DNA of 64,000 bases, from contig CP136891.1 in assembly GCA_034359265.1 (NCBI GenBank), forward strand, positions 81,672,001 through 81,736,000, in the 5' to 3' direction. The position numbers and the translations under genes were made by a program. Numbering within the stretch: position 1 is the stretch's first letter; every line of letters begins with the position of its first letter. The notes under the pieces were generated by a model. The model was not told the DNA's origin. It was given only the letters and a program-made list of their open reading frames with translations, and made no database searches. The DNA is from Canna indica. Taxonomy: Eukaryota; Streptophyta; Magnoliopsida; Zingiberales; Cannaceae. This document shows positions 22,045-33,157 of the stretch, one piece after another.

Positions 22045-22886
22045 TTATCTCCCCCCAAACTCAATATCTTCAAAGAACCAAGCATTTCTCGTCTCAAATA
22101 ATGTCCTATTTGTGGGTTCATAAAATTTATACTCCCTAGACCTCTTAGAGTACCCAACAAAATAGCAGGTAATCGTTTTGGAGTCCAATTTCTTTTCATT
22201 TAGCCGATATGGCCTGGCCTCAGTTGGACAACCCCAAATATGCAAATGTCTTAGACTAGGCTTCTTGCCCGTCCATAATTCATAAGAGATTTTTTGTACT
22301 GCTTTAGTTGGTACTTAATTCAAAATGTGAGTTGCAATCTTAAGTGCATCTCTCTAGAGGGACACTAGTAAGATAGAATGACTAATCATGGTCCATACCA
22401 TATCCTTAAGAGTCTTATTTCGTCTTTCAGCAACATCATTCATGGTAGGACTACCTAACATTGTGTATTGTGGGACGATACCCAGAATGTTAGCTGCAGT
22501 CTTAAGTGCCTCTCTCCAGAGGGACACTGGTAAGGTTGAATGACTAATCATGCTCCGCACCATATCCTTAAGAGTAATTTTCAACCTCAGCCTTAAAGGA
22601 TTTGAACACGTCCAATGATTGAGACTTCTCACTGATTAGATATAGGTACCAATATCTAGAGTAATCTTCTATATATGCATGTTATAAAATATTATTGACC
22701 ATTCCAAGAAGCCGTAGGGAAAGGTCCACAAACATCTGTATGAATAAGTTCTAAGACGCCTGAACTCCTATTAGTACATGATCCCCTAATGTTTGTCTGT
22801 TTCCCCTTAATGCACTCAATACAGACCTCAAAGTCTGTAGCATCGGGAATATCAAGAATCCCGTCAGACACAAGTCTTTGTATCAT
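22045..22886 (-). pseudogene. copia integrase region with internal duplication
   Basis: Pieces in order include the gag-pre-integrase end, LELIHTDVCGPFP (first acidic residue of the DDE site), a broken stretch, NDVAERRNKTLKDMV, and the C-terminal HIWGCPTEARPYR. The stretch encoding LKDMV..MISHS..PVSL is present twice, about 160 bp apart, which breaks the fold. Stops interrupt it at several sites. Confidence 0.88.
22340..22580. repeat. 160-bp-offset duplication within copia integrase
   Basis: The plus-strand words CTTAAGTGCATCTCTCTAGA (22340) and CTTAAGTGCCTCTCTCCAGA (22500) start two diverged copies that both run to CATATCCTTAAGAGT. This is a tandem duplication inside the old element. Confidence 0.85.
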
Positions 22887-22916
22887 TTGCTTGGATGTAT
22901 GACCTAAGCGTTTGTG

Positions 22917-23474
22917 TCACAAAATTGCGGAATTCTCATCAGTTAATTTTTGTTTTGTACCACGTGAACTGGTATGCAAGGTTTTATTAGATAAAGCAAT
23001 TACATCAAGCATATAAAGGTTACCATCGCAGGATAAAGAACCAGTACCAATAATATTTGGACCAACAGACAAACTGAATTTTTCCTTTCCAAATGAACAA
23101 GAATAACCAAATTTGTCCAATACGAAAATAGAAATCAAATTTTGTCTAAAAGATGGAACTACAAAAGTCTCTTTTAAGTCTAAATAGGATTCGATCCTTA
23201 ATAATAACCTAAGAGTGCATATAGCTTCAGCTTTGACTGATTTGCCATCACCCACATAGATAAATCTTTCTGCATCATTTGGCGTTCGACAACTCAGACA
23301 ACCTTGCATAGACACACTTATGTGGGTAGTAGCACCTGAATCTATCCACCAAGTGTCTGTGGGTACAGAAGTCAAATTAACTTCAGAACAAACTAGAGTG
23401 AGAAATATGCTTTTCTTAGCACACCAAGCATGATACTTGGTACAACAGACTTTACATGCCCACTGGTCTTGCAA
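22917..23474 (-). pseudogene. copia gag end and protease
   Basis: The frame has a degenerate zinc-knuckle end (CKVCCTKYHAWCAKK) followed by WWIDSGATTHIS, the aspartic protease active site (Asp-Ser-Gly). The pre-integrase segment follows after a stop. The full gag expected upstream is absent. Confidence 0.9.
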
Positions 23475-23999
23475 AGAAACGGGTACAAACTTTAAAATTT
23501 ATGCCAAATAAATTAGGGATGAAATTAAATGTGGCAGTAGTTTTTGAAGAAGCAAAAATAATAGTTGACCAGAGAACAAAATAAAACAATAATATAATCA
23601 GCTCAAAAAATATTTAAAGCAAAAGAAAAATAAATAACAACAGATCCCATTACAAGATACCAAGCACAAAATTGACATTTCATCTTAATTTGGACAAAAA
23701 TATCAACTTGTAAGCGGTACTCTCAATGCAGTAATCAAATATTGACAATCAATCCTGTCAAACAAGAAGTTTTTCTTTGGATCGACTTTTGTCCACATGA
23801 AAAACCTTATGATCATCACATATTTATTACCGCATGCACGCAAGGAATCTGCCGATCACTACCCGCATGAATTTCAAACATGCAAACATCTTTTATGTTC
23901 TAAAATATGCTAATTCTACACAAGAGAGCTCGCTTTGGCAAGATGTTGTTTCAAATCAACATATTTCAAAATATTTGACATGATGAGATATTATTTAAT

Positions 24000-24350
24000 T
24001 TCATGTTAAATTGGTTAAACTACAATAAAACGATCGAAATTATGTTGAATCAATGTTAATTGTGCTGAACCAAGACTAAATTAGGTTGAACCTAAAGCTA
24101 ATTCTACTGAACCGGTTGAAATTAAGCTGAACCAAATATTAATTTCAGTGAACCGATTAAGAATCCTAATGGACCGCTTAAAATGTGCACTGAACCACCC
24201 AAAATTGACCTGAAACAGTGCTGAACCGAAAAAAATTGACCTAAACTAGTGCTGAACCAAACCTAATTGCACTGAATCGAATCTAATTTCAGTGAACTAG
24301 ACCCTAATTATCCTAAAGCAGTGTTAAATCAGATCTAATTTGAGTGAACC
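24000..24350. repeat. Degenerate ~30-bp CTGAACC repeat
   Basis: The words GCTGAACCAA, CTAATTTCAGTGAACCG and AAAATTGACCTGAA recur every 25-35 bases in an array of about ten decayed units, in the place where copia gag should be. Confidence 0.65.
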
Positions 24351-24351
24351 A

Positions 24352-24397
<46 letters not shown>
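24352..24397. repeat. (ATT)n microsatellite
   Basis: About 15 uninterrupted ATT units follow the degenerate repeat. Confidence 0.95.
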
Positions 24398-24399
<2 letters not shown>

Positions 24400-24400
<1 letters not shown>

Positions 24401-25080
24401 GATCTGGTTACACCTAATGGATCCGGACTTATTAAAAAAACGGATTGGGTTTAAATCAGATATCGGGTCGGGTTTTATTCAAATGGATCCGAGTCTAACC
24501 GAATCTAGATCTTAAACATAACTCATCTACCCAATGAAATAAAGCCTAACTTCTCTACCCTAACTCCTCTTCTTGCACGATCCAGCCGCCGCCGCCCTCT
24601 TTTCTCACGACGACGCAGCGCCCACCTGATTTCGCCCTTCCTGAGACGTCGACGCACCTTGCACCGGCGTCAAGCGGCGACAAGAAGACGAAGCGGCCAG
24701 CCTCTATAGGTCGACAGCGGCTGGTGTTAGCCGCTGACGTCTATTCGACTGGAGAAGGACTACATGCAGTGATACCCGGACAGGAAACAGCGCACGAGAA
24801 GATCGACAGCATCCACTTCCTTCGGCCGGAAACAACCCAGCAACCATGACGTCCCTCTCTATACGGCGGAAGCAAAGCAACACCAATGGGATGCATGCCA
24901 AACAACCGACCAATGAGATGGAGCTCAGCGTGCCATCTTCCCCCTCCCACAGCCGAGATCTTGAAGCCGTGAGCCTGATGAAGGAGATGGCAAGTCGATC
25001 GATTGCATGGGGTGCCGAGATCGGGATTGGGTGCCTACTCACGCAGGATGGCTGCCTCCTCATGACAGATTCATGAAAAC
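24400..25080. other. Foreign GC-rich stretch inside the copia element
   Basis: Between the ATT repeat and the primer-binding side, the sequence turns GC-rich near 24570-25070 (CCGCCGCCGCC, GACGTCGACGCACC). Overlapping frames run on both strands (minus 24704-25063, plus 24846-25076), but neither shows a domain I recognise. It is either captured host DNA or a decayed element leader. Confidence 0.4.
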
Positions 25081-25318
25081 AATCTATTGTTATGTTCCTT
25101 TTTTTTCTTTTTCTTTTTTAATTTGATGTATGAACACCTCATAAAATCAAGATATATGTGAGAGGAAATTATGTGTCAATATAGCATGAGAAAATTGCAA
25201 TTTTCTAACGGTACGAATACAATGATTCATATCATTGAAACAAGAACAGTAGATTAAGCATGTATGATGAAACGAGAAAAATAAATAAATTTCCTCATTG
25301 ATTCAAGCATACAGATTA

Positions 25319-25330
25319 CTCTGATACCAA
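25319..25330 (-). other. copia primer-binding site
   Basis: On the minus strand TTGGTATCAGAG matches the 3' end complement of initiator tRNA-Met and adjoins the LTR edge at 25332. Confidence 0.85.
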
Positions 25331-25331
25331 T

Positions 25332-25795
25332 TGATGGTAAAATTAAATAAGAGGAATTTAACCTATGTCTAGAATCATACGTCAAATCATTGAGAAATAC
25401 TCAAAGCGGAAGCCTACCGAAATCCATCGCTGGAATCCGAGAGATTGGGGCAACCTTCAAGTCAATGCATCGACCACAATACGTTTCGTTTTTGAATAAT
25501 AGAGCTTCTGATACTGGAACGTAGTACATGATCCGAGGATAATAACCCCTCTATTTATAGAAAAACCTTGAGGTAATGATAATTTTAATTTTACCCTTCG
25601 TAAAATCAGAAATCACTCCTAATGGTATCTATACAATTAAATCTCATATATTATTGAGATGTCACGAGTCCACAAATAAATTACAATTAGATCATTTACG
25701 ATTTGGGCCATTAATTTTCATAACGACGGATGCACGCCTATTGATATGCATTGGCCCACATTAGATTATTAAAAATTAATCCAATTAATCCAACA
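25332..25795 (-). repeat. copia 5' LTR
   Basis: This is the promoter-side LTR for the minus-strand element. It reads TGATGGTAAAATT to TAATCCAACA on the plus strand. Its differences from the other LTR are frequent, so the element is old. Confidence 0.85.
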
Positions 25796-28782
25796 CAATA
25801 AACTATCTGATCAAAAAATTAAACCTGATTGTAACAAACACCTTAGTTCCAATCCCTAGATGAGTTAAAATTCTACTATACCTTTTCTTATTGTTGGTGA
25901 CACCACATTCTACTAGACCTTTTCTTAACCAAAAAATAAAGAGATTTATTATTAAATCACTTAAGAAGGTCCAACCACATTCTACTGAATCAGGAACATG
26001 CATTCAGTAAACACAATCTAATTTGCAGGTCCTTGACCACAACTAAAGCTAGCAGCATTTGTCACAGGAATTAAGTATTAGCTACCAAGAAAACCCTTTT
26101 GTCAATCTGCAATAAGTTCCAATAGACTGACCCGAACAGTATATGCCACAATTACAGCCAACCAAAAGCATGTTTGGTATTGCAACTTGCAAGTTTATGG
26201 GCAACCAGATATGCTTGCTTCGTAGTTTGCATTTGGGAAACAAACATTGCCACTGTCGAGCCATTTACTAAGCAACCGACTTTTCACATTGATTCAGTAA
26301 CTCCTTACACGGCCATCAGTAGAATTAAATGCTTAGACACTCTTTGCTAGCTAGAAACTGGGATGAATCAGTAGATGAATTGTCAAACAAAGTATAGAAG
26401 GCAAAATAACCTAAACAAAGTTTGCAGATTATGATCATATACAAGATGAAGTTACAACATATAGAACATGGATGATCTTTCTAAATGGATTCCATATGAC
26501 GAATGTAATAGTTTTCCCTATGAACTTCACAGGTTTTACTGAACTTCGTTTTCCTTTATATTTGAAACAAGAAAAAAGGAAAATTATGGCATAGTGAACA
26601 CCCTTTAGAATATTTGGTATGCAGATTGACCAGTGATGACCACTTGAAGACATCATATAAAAACACAGAGACCAAAATGTTTCAGAATAACTTGCATCTA
26701 GAAGCAAAATTTTACCTAAATATCTTTGACTGTGAACCTGTAAACAAAATGATAATATACACATTAATCGTACTAGAATGTTAAACAACTATAGATTTTC
26801 CTTAACTCCATTTTCATATAAAAAATGGATTTTATTATAAATGTGTTGCGTCTCATGATAGTTTTCTAATTGTAAGTGCCCAATTGTCTCATATAAATAC
26901 ATAAGTGTATCTCAGATAATTATATTGAAAAGAATTTTGTGTACTGGGATGCCCTGTTTTAACCGTGGAGATGTAGTGGAAACAATAATTGTCTCTTTCC
27001 TCCACTAATTTCAAATTTAGTTTGAGACATGGAATTCTTATAAATTCGTTACTTCAAGAACTTTCTTTCAACTATAAGGCATGGTTTCGAGAACACTAAT
27101 TTTGTACGCTCTAGAAAACCAAGATAAACACTTACCCTTCCAACTCTTTATATGGCTTGCAATAGCTTCAAATTGTAGAAGAGAGGGATGACTGAGAAAT
27201 GAAAATGACACCCCTGGAAATTCACCCCAAGGACCACTACCAGAAACATATTCATTTTATTATGAGACTGTGTAGGTGTATAGCCTCTTCCCCTCTTAAA
27301 TTGATCTTCACAAGCAAAGGTGACCTAGTTCATGGGACCTACCTTATCCAAACATACACGTTTTTACTCCTAGGTTCCTAGTTCACCTATATTTGAGTAC
27401 ATAAGAATCATTTTTTTGCCGGTCTTTACAAAAAACATTAACAAATTTATAAATTAAATTACAACAAACTGCATATATTAATTACTCTTTGTTTAATAAA
27501 AACTATAATGTTATCATCAATACTAAATATCACCAGGCAATAATGTAAGACATCTACAAGTCCATGGCTATATATGAAGCAGGGCACTGCAACACACCCA
27601 GCACAAGAGAAAATAGAAGTGCATTAATGTCCACTGCATTTGTGTTTCAGGGGCAGGGGGTTGAGCAATATTCTCTTTATAGTCTAGAACATTACCCCAA
27701 ACTCAGTATATTATAAGAATTCAATATCAGTATAAAGTGTATTAAGGTAATTCCTAAGCCTCTTGTCTGATTCTGTTGATTCTTGAATCTTTAATATATA
27801 GAAACGAAAATGGCCAAGAAAATAATGGAAGCCCTGCCTAATTAACCAAAAATGTTGCCAAAAACTATAATTAAACACTTCACATCAGCAATGAGCTTTC
27901 CTTAATCTATAAGAGCAGTTCAACATATCTAGTTACAAGAAACTATTAGCACTAACCGAGGTTTCAAAAATTAGTCCATGCAACTGTATATGCATATCCA
28001 GCCCCTTCCTACATTAGAAATCGGATATACAGTGACAATAATCAGTAGAACCACATAACCCTACTATCCTGCATATGCAGTTGGGCTTGAATCAAACATA
28101 TTAAATGGTCAGGTCTAACCCACCAATCAAACCCTTTTCAAATAAGCACTGGATTATTTGCAAAATATAGATGCAGAAATAAGTGTTAGAAACTTAACTT
28201 TACTTATGGAAGCGAAATATTTGTTATATTCACTTGTTTATATGTTCATTAATGGTCTCGTTCATTAATTATGTATTACCCTATTACAATTATATGCTAA
28301 AATATTGTATCACAATCAGTACCAACTAATCACCACATGCTAGTTTTTGTCTCTGGCATTATGTTAATTAAGTCCTAACTCCTAACAACTATCTATATAA
28401 TTTTTCTTTATTAGTATGCAATTTTTTAACATAGATTAAGTATGTATCCATGTACCAACTGCATATTAATTATTGCATAACCTTGAGACTGACAATAATA
28501 ATACTGGAAATGCAGATTTTTTTTTTTCAGATAAAGAAGAACCCTATAATACACAATATATTTCACAAACATCTATAAAATGCTACTACATACATGTGTT
28601 GTGTTCCACTTTCTGCCAGCCTAAATTAAAAAGACTAACTGATCATGCTTATTCTTGTTTGTGGCGCCAATAACAAAAATGGCAATCTTGCTTGTGGCCT
28701 ACATGCCACTATGATGCACAATATATGTAAGCATGGAGTATCAGAAACCTGCCAAGTCAAAGTAGCAAAGTCCCTCTTGGTG
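25796..28782. other. AT-rich intergenic DNA, no gene seen
   Basis: Short frames occur (for example minus 26435-26788) but show no family features. The right part may include the 3' untranslated region of the PLA2 gene. I see no defined element. Confidence 0.4.
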
Positions 28783-30053
28783 TCACAGCATATACTTGCG
28801 CTTTTCCCCCTCAATCTTGCTGGAAGAAGTAACTTTACTGATGAAGTTGTTGCACACCTCCATAAATGATGGCTCAGATTGTAATCTGACTAGGTGCATC
28901 CTATAAGGTATCAATATGTTCCTCAACCCTGCAAGTAAGAAAACAAAATCGTGTATCCTCAAAATGTTTAATCCATTCAAATTCACTGGAATATGAGTAC
29001 AGAAATAAGATCATATAAACATGCCTGTAGAACTACCATTGCCAGAATTTACCATTAGATTTTATGGGCAACTGACTACAGAGGTGTAATTGTATCAATA
29101 TGCTTGTAGAACTATCATTATCGAAAGGGTGAAAAACCAGGCCTTTTCAGTTAAATTTCTAACTGGTTCATTCACTACATAACATGAGTTAAATTGCTAA
29201 CTGGTTAACTACAGTAACATGAGTGATGAGTTAACTTGCTAACTGGTTAACAGTACCAGTATGTGCTAGTTCAGTTAAATTGCAAATTAGTTAACTACAG
29301 TAACATACAAATATGAACCTTTCACTAAAAATTCATCAGCATATGACATAGTGAAAACCGAAAATTATTGAAAATAAAACATAAAGGGGATAAATTTGCT
29401 TTCATGCCTGCAATGCACATAGCCCTGTACAAGCTCGCAGCCCAAACACTACCACCTTTCGTAGCCATCCTCGGCTTCTCCAGACAATCGAGGAAGGCGA
29501 GGTCCGACTTCAGCAATTTCGCCTGATCGTGCGTGTCGTACCCGATATCATGGCAATAGCAGCAGAAGTCGAGCCAATCGACGGGGCGTCGATCCCACAG
29601 CATGGAGCCGCCGTCCTTCCCACTGGACCAGTTGGGGCCGCAGTAATGGCCGTATCGGGGGAACAGCTGCGAGAGGAACGCCCGTGCGCCCCCGTGCCAG
29701 GGCACCGTGGCGACATAGGGCCGGAAGAGCGGGAGGGCGCACCCGGCCTCCGGTCGCGGGCGAGGACGCGAGACCGCCCGGCGGGCCGGGGCAGCGGCTG
29801 GCCGCGACGGCAGAATCGAGCGGAGGGACCTGGTGAGCGAATCGACTAGGGATTGGGGGAAGGACACCTCGGATTGCAACTGCGGAGGGGGAGGGAAAGG
29901 CGGAAGGGATGCGACGGGGTGGGAATGGAGGGTGGGGTGTGAGAGGGAGGAGATTGAGGCGGTGGGGAGGAGGGTGGTGAGAGAAGAAAAGAGATTGGTG
30001 GAGAAGGGGAGGTTGAAGGATGAGGGAAGAGACCATGTGGCTCTTCGGCCCAT
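28783..30053 (-). CDS. Phospholipase A2-like protein, two exons (263 aa)
   Basis: Exon 1 is 29408-30053 and exon 2 is 28783-28928. Joining them gives a continuous frame ..YRAMCIA-GLRNILIPYR.. of 263 codons plus stop. The core has YGHYCGPNWSSGK (calcium loop type, residues 134-146) and LDFCCYCHDIGYD (residues 161-173) with His168/Asp169 as the catalytic pair, a secretory PLA2 signature. These enzymes release the sn-2 fatty acid of phospholipids, dependent on calcium. The roughly 100-residue Ser/Pro/Arg-rich N terminus is longer than in classic small plant sPLA2s and may be a targeting or low-complexity extension. The intron starts with GC rather than GT (ATTGCAG/GCATGA) and ends TTGCAG. No GT donor at this site keeps the frame. 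The start codon is the first ATG in frame. Confidence 0.85.
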
Positions 30054-31020
30054 GAGGCCGCCGGCGGCACCGCCTCGGCCGCCGACTTCTACTGGGAAGA
30101 GACGAAGAGATGGATCATGGCGTCGTCGAGCTCGATCTGGAAGGTGGGAGAAGCTTCGGTCTCAAGATCACAAAACGGGACCTTCGTAATTGCTCGGGAA
30201 GAGATAACGGAAATTGGCGAAACGGAAATTCTCGAATCAACGGGGAAAACTTCCACGCCTCATATATGTTTCGTGCTACGTTTCAAAAAAAAAGATGATC
30301 GCGTACCCACTTGCCCTGTTGCTGATCGAGTTCTCACGCCATGAGCGTTATGCCACGTTGTGTTGCGCAAATTGTGATGCGGGTAAATAATTGGGTACAT
30401 AGAAGGATGATGAGTTGCTTTACAGAGTTTTTGTTTCTGTATTCTAGTCCACGGAGGCAAGGCAATGCGCTGAATGCAATACCGACCACATAATGCGGTC
30501 ATGGGGCCCTTTAAGAAGTAACGCGTGTACAAAATCTTTCTATGTATTAATTTTGTTGCGGATAAGATTGTATCTAAGGTATGATCATTTTATTGGATAG
30601 GATAATAAATATGATTAATTACTGAATATATATCGAGTTTTACCTAATTTTTCAGAGATATCCCCGTACTTCATTTGTTTCAAAAGGAAACTTGAATTTT
30701 TAATTCATTTTAATTATATCACACGGTCAACTAATGAGTTAACCTAGTATATACCATATCTTCATCCATAGGATCCCAAGTTTCGGGATCAATCAAAAGT
30801 TCAATTCTATCTGAACTACTCATTTTCAAATGATATCTACACAGGTCACAAATATGCATTTGTGAATTAAAAAATTATTTATAATATAATCCATAATAAT
30901 TTTCGCATTGAACCCATAAATGTTCGTATTTTTTATACATACCATTATTATTTATATTTTCAGTCTCACTATCATTTATATTTTTAGTGCAAATGAAATT
31001 ATAAATGTAACTGTCACGGT
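30054..31020. other. PLA2 upstream region and intergenic DNA
   Basis: The first few hundred bases are the probable promoter of the minus-strand PLA2 gene. No convincing gene is seen on the plus strand. The right end is the target copy GTCACGGT (31013-31020) of the next element. Confidence 0.45.
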
Positions 31021-32267
31021 TAGGGGCGGCAATTGGAACCGATTAATCGTGGTTAACCGATTAACCGTTACCCAAAATCGGTAAAATATAAGTTATTAAA
31101 ATGTTTAAACCCGAAACCCGTTACTACTACCCACTAACCCATCTACCCATTACCTCATGTATAAAAACTTAACCTAACCCTAAATCCCTAATTTTCCTCG
31201 TCACCCGCCGTCTTCTGCCTCTTCCTCACTCACGGCGCCAACGTGCACTTGGTGCCCTTCTCCGACGCTTGCTTCATCTGGGAAGCGCAGGAGGCCCTGA
31301 GCTTTGCCTCCAAGAGAGAAGCAGTGGCCACGGCGGCGGGGTGGCGCCGTGGAGCTGTTGCTGCTGCTTGATGTGCGGGAAGTTGAGACGCGCTGAGTCG
31401 TCGCGCAACTTGAAGGCCGCGATGTCGTAGGCCATGGCGGCGTCCTCGGCGGTGTCGAATGTTCCCAGCCACACCATGGTGTGGTTTCGTGGCAGCCTTA
31501 TCTCCGCCACCCACTTCCCCCAATGCCGCTGCATCACGCCTCTGTAGAGCTTCCTGTGGCCCTGCTGTGGCGGCCGCCCGAGGGCGAACGTCGTGCCCGC
31601 TTCTGCGCTGCTGCCAATCGCGTGGTGGTGATGCATTTGGAAATTGAGGCTGTGGGAGATGCTATGGGAGCCATGGAGCTGGCTGCTGTCCGGTCGTCCG
31701 GAATGTGCTCGGCCTTTGCGTCGAGGAAGTTGAGAATGGTGGTGGCGGAGGGAGGAAGGCGATCATGATGCCGAGACGCCGACTCACTTATCCAACACTC
31801 ACTCATCGAGACATCGATCTCTCGCAAAGTCGCAGTCGTCGCGCCGCCGCCTCCATCGACTCCCTATATCTCCCGGACTCCCCACTCGGCCCTCGGCGTC
31901 GGCGGCCCTCGGCGTCGGCGGCCCTCGCCGACTCCCATATGTTTATTGTTTACTGTATTGTATTTTGTTATCTGGTTATGCAATATGATGATGGAAATCA
32001 TGGAATTGATGGATTGTAATTTGTAATTTGTAATTTATAAACAAAAATTTTCATCACTGTATCATCACTATTTATTTCAAACGGTATACAATATACTTCA
32101 ATCTTTGAATCGGTTATCCATTTACTAACCGGTTAATTGCTAGTAAACGGATAATCGGTTCTATTCGAACCAAAAAATTCGGTTTCGGTTTCGGATATAG
32201 GTTTTTGAAATCGACCGATTTCGATTAACCCCCAAAAGTGCGGTTAACCGAACTGTTGTCATCCCTA
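31021..32267. mobile_element. hAT-type element carrying an ERF gene fragment, 1247 bp
   Basis: The ends read TAGGGGCGGCAATTGGAACC and, in inverse, TAGGGATGACAACAGTTCGG. An 8-bp target copy lies on both sides: GTCACGGT (31013-31020) and GTCACTGT (32268-32275), one mismatch. The outer 150-200 bases are AT-rich with GGTTAACCG words typical of hAT MITEs. The middle (about 31200-31930) is GC-rich host-like DNA with an AP2/ERF coding region on the minus strand. There is no transposase. It is a non-autonomous hAT element that picked up a gene. Confidence 0.85.
31230..31827 (-). pseudogene. Captured AP2/ERF (RAP2.4-like) gene, frameshifted
   Basis: The minus-strand frame 31274-31636 contains an almost complete AP2 domain (31373-31552): [20 protein letters not shown].., then [20 protein letters not shown] and ARLNFP. 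This type fits the DREB A-6/RAP2.4-like group of ethylene-response factors. The arginine after RGV that contacts DNA in most members is Met. The expected N-terminal part ([16 protein letters not shown]) is in another frame (31534-31827), and the C-terminal part ([14 protein letters not shown]) in a third (31230-31523). At least two shifts therefore break the gene. It sits wholly inside the hAT element and has no intron. Confidence 0.85.
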
Positions 32268-32713
32268 GTCACTGTAATTATTGGTATTACTCGAAATAGA
32301 ATTATTAATACTGACTTCAAAACGAAGATAACTATCAATACAACTATTAATGTGATTATTCCAACTAGATTGAGTAATACTGACTTGTATTACCAGGTTA
32401 TCAAAATAAAGTAACTTATATATTTTATTTAATACATGAATAAGATCTAATCATCAATTTTTTTATTAAAAATAAATAAATATCATGTCATTTAGGAAGT
32501 GTTTTGTTGCCTATAAGTGCAAATATTGTAAAATTTATTTGCATGCAAAAATAAATGTCCGCAAATAGATTTTGCAGCCTACCGTTTGATTGTCCACAAG
32601 TAGAGTTGTAACTTGTATTTACAAGCGTTTGATTGGCCGCAAATAAAAGTTGCAATTATACTTGCAATTTGCATCTTCGTATCTAGATCTAGTAATTTTG
32701 GCACGGTCTGATA

Positions 32714-33149
32714 TAGGGGTGGAAGTTTTCGGCCCAGTCCGATAGCCCGACCCGACTCAACACAAAAAATTGGCTTCAGGTTGAATTTTATCGGGTTCGG
32801 GCCATTATCGGGCCGTCTCGATAAGGTCGATCCCTTATCGTCCCGGGTCAGCTCGGCCCGATAGCCCACAATAAAAACTTTGGATCGATATTAGCGGGTT
32901 TAAAATTCGTTAATAATCAAGTTTAAACTCGATTTTAAGTATTTTTAGTGTCGGGCCGAGCTGATGTTTCTAGGTCGGGTCGGGCATAATTTTTCTGGGT
33001 CAGGTCGAATCTGGCACGAATTTTTTCAGGCTGAGTCAGGCACAAATTTTTTCAAGCCGAGCCAGGCACAAATTTTTTCGGGCCGGGCCTGACACAAATT
33101 TTTTCGAGATGGGCCGAAAACTTAGACCCGACACAATGTGCCAGACCTA
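32714..33149. mobile_element. hAT-type MITE, 436 bp
   Basis: The ends are TAGGGGTGGAAGTTTTCGGC on the left and GTGCCAGACCTA on the right, with inner GGGCCGAAAACTT pairing. The 8-bp target copies are GTCTGATA (32706-32713) and GTTTGATA (33150-33157). The interior has many GGGTCGGG/CCCGATA words, is non-coding, and includes repeated GGCACAAATTTTTTC units. Confidence 0.85.
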
Positions 33150-33157
33150 GTTTGATA

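Larger units (their letters stand above)
19378..25795 (-). mobile_element. Degenerate Ty1/copia LTR retrotransposon
   Basis: Two related LTRs (19378-19830 and 25332-25795) flank a minus-strand pol in copia order: protease, integrase, reverse transcriptase, RNase H. A primer-binding site complementary to initiator tRNA-Met and a polypurine tract sit at the expected inner LTR edges. The LTRs differ at many positions, and all frames are broken by stops and shifts, so the insertion is old and inactive. The gag region is not recognisable and is occupied by other sequence (23520-25330). No clear 5-bp target duplication is visible. Confidence 0.92.

Noticed and set aside
24704..25076. Frames on both strands inside the copia element
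   Set aside because: They are mutually overlapping with no recognisable domain. Kept only as a GC-rich stretch.
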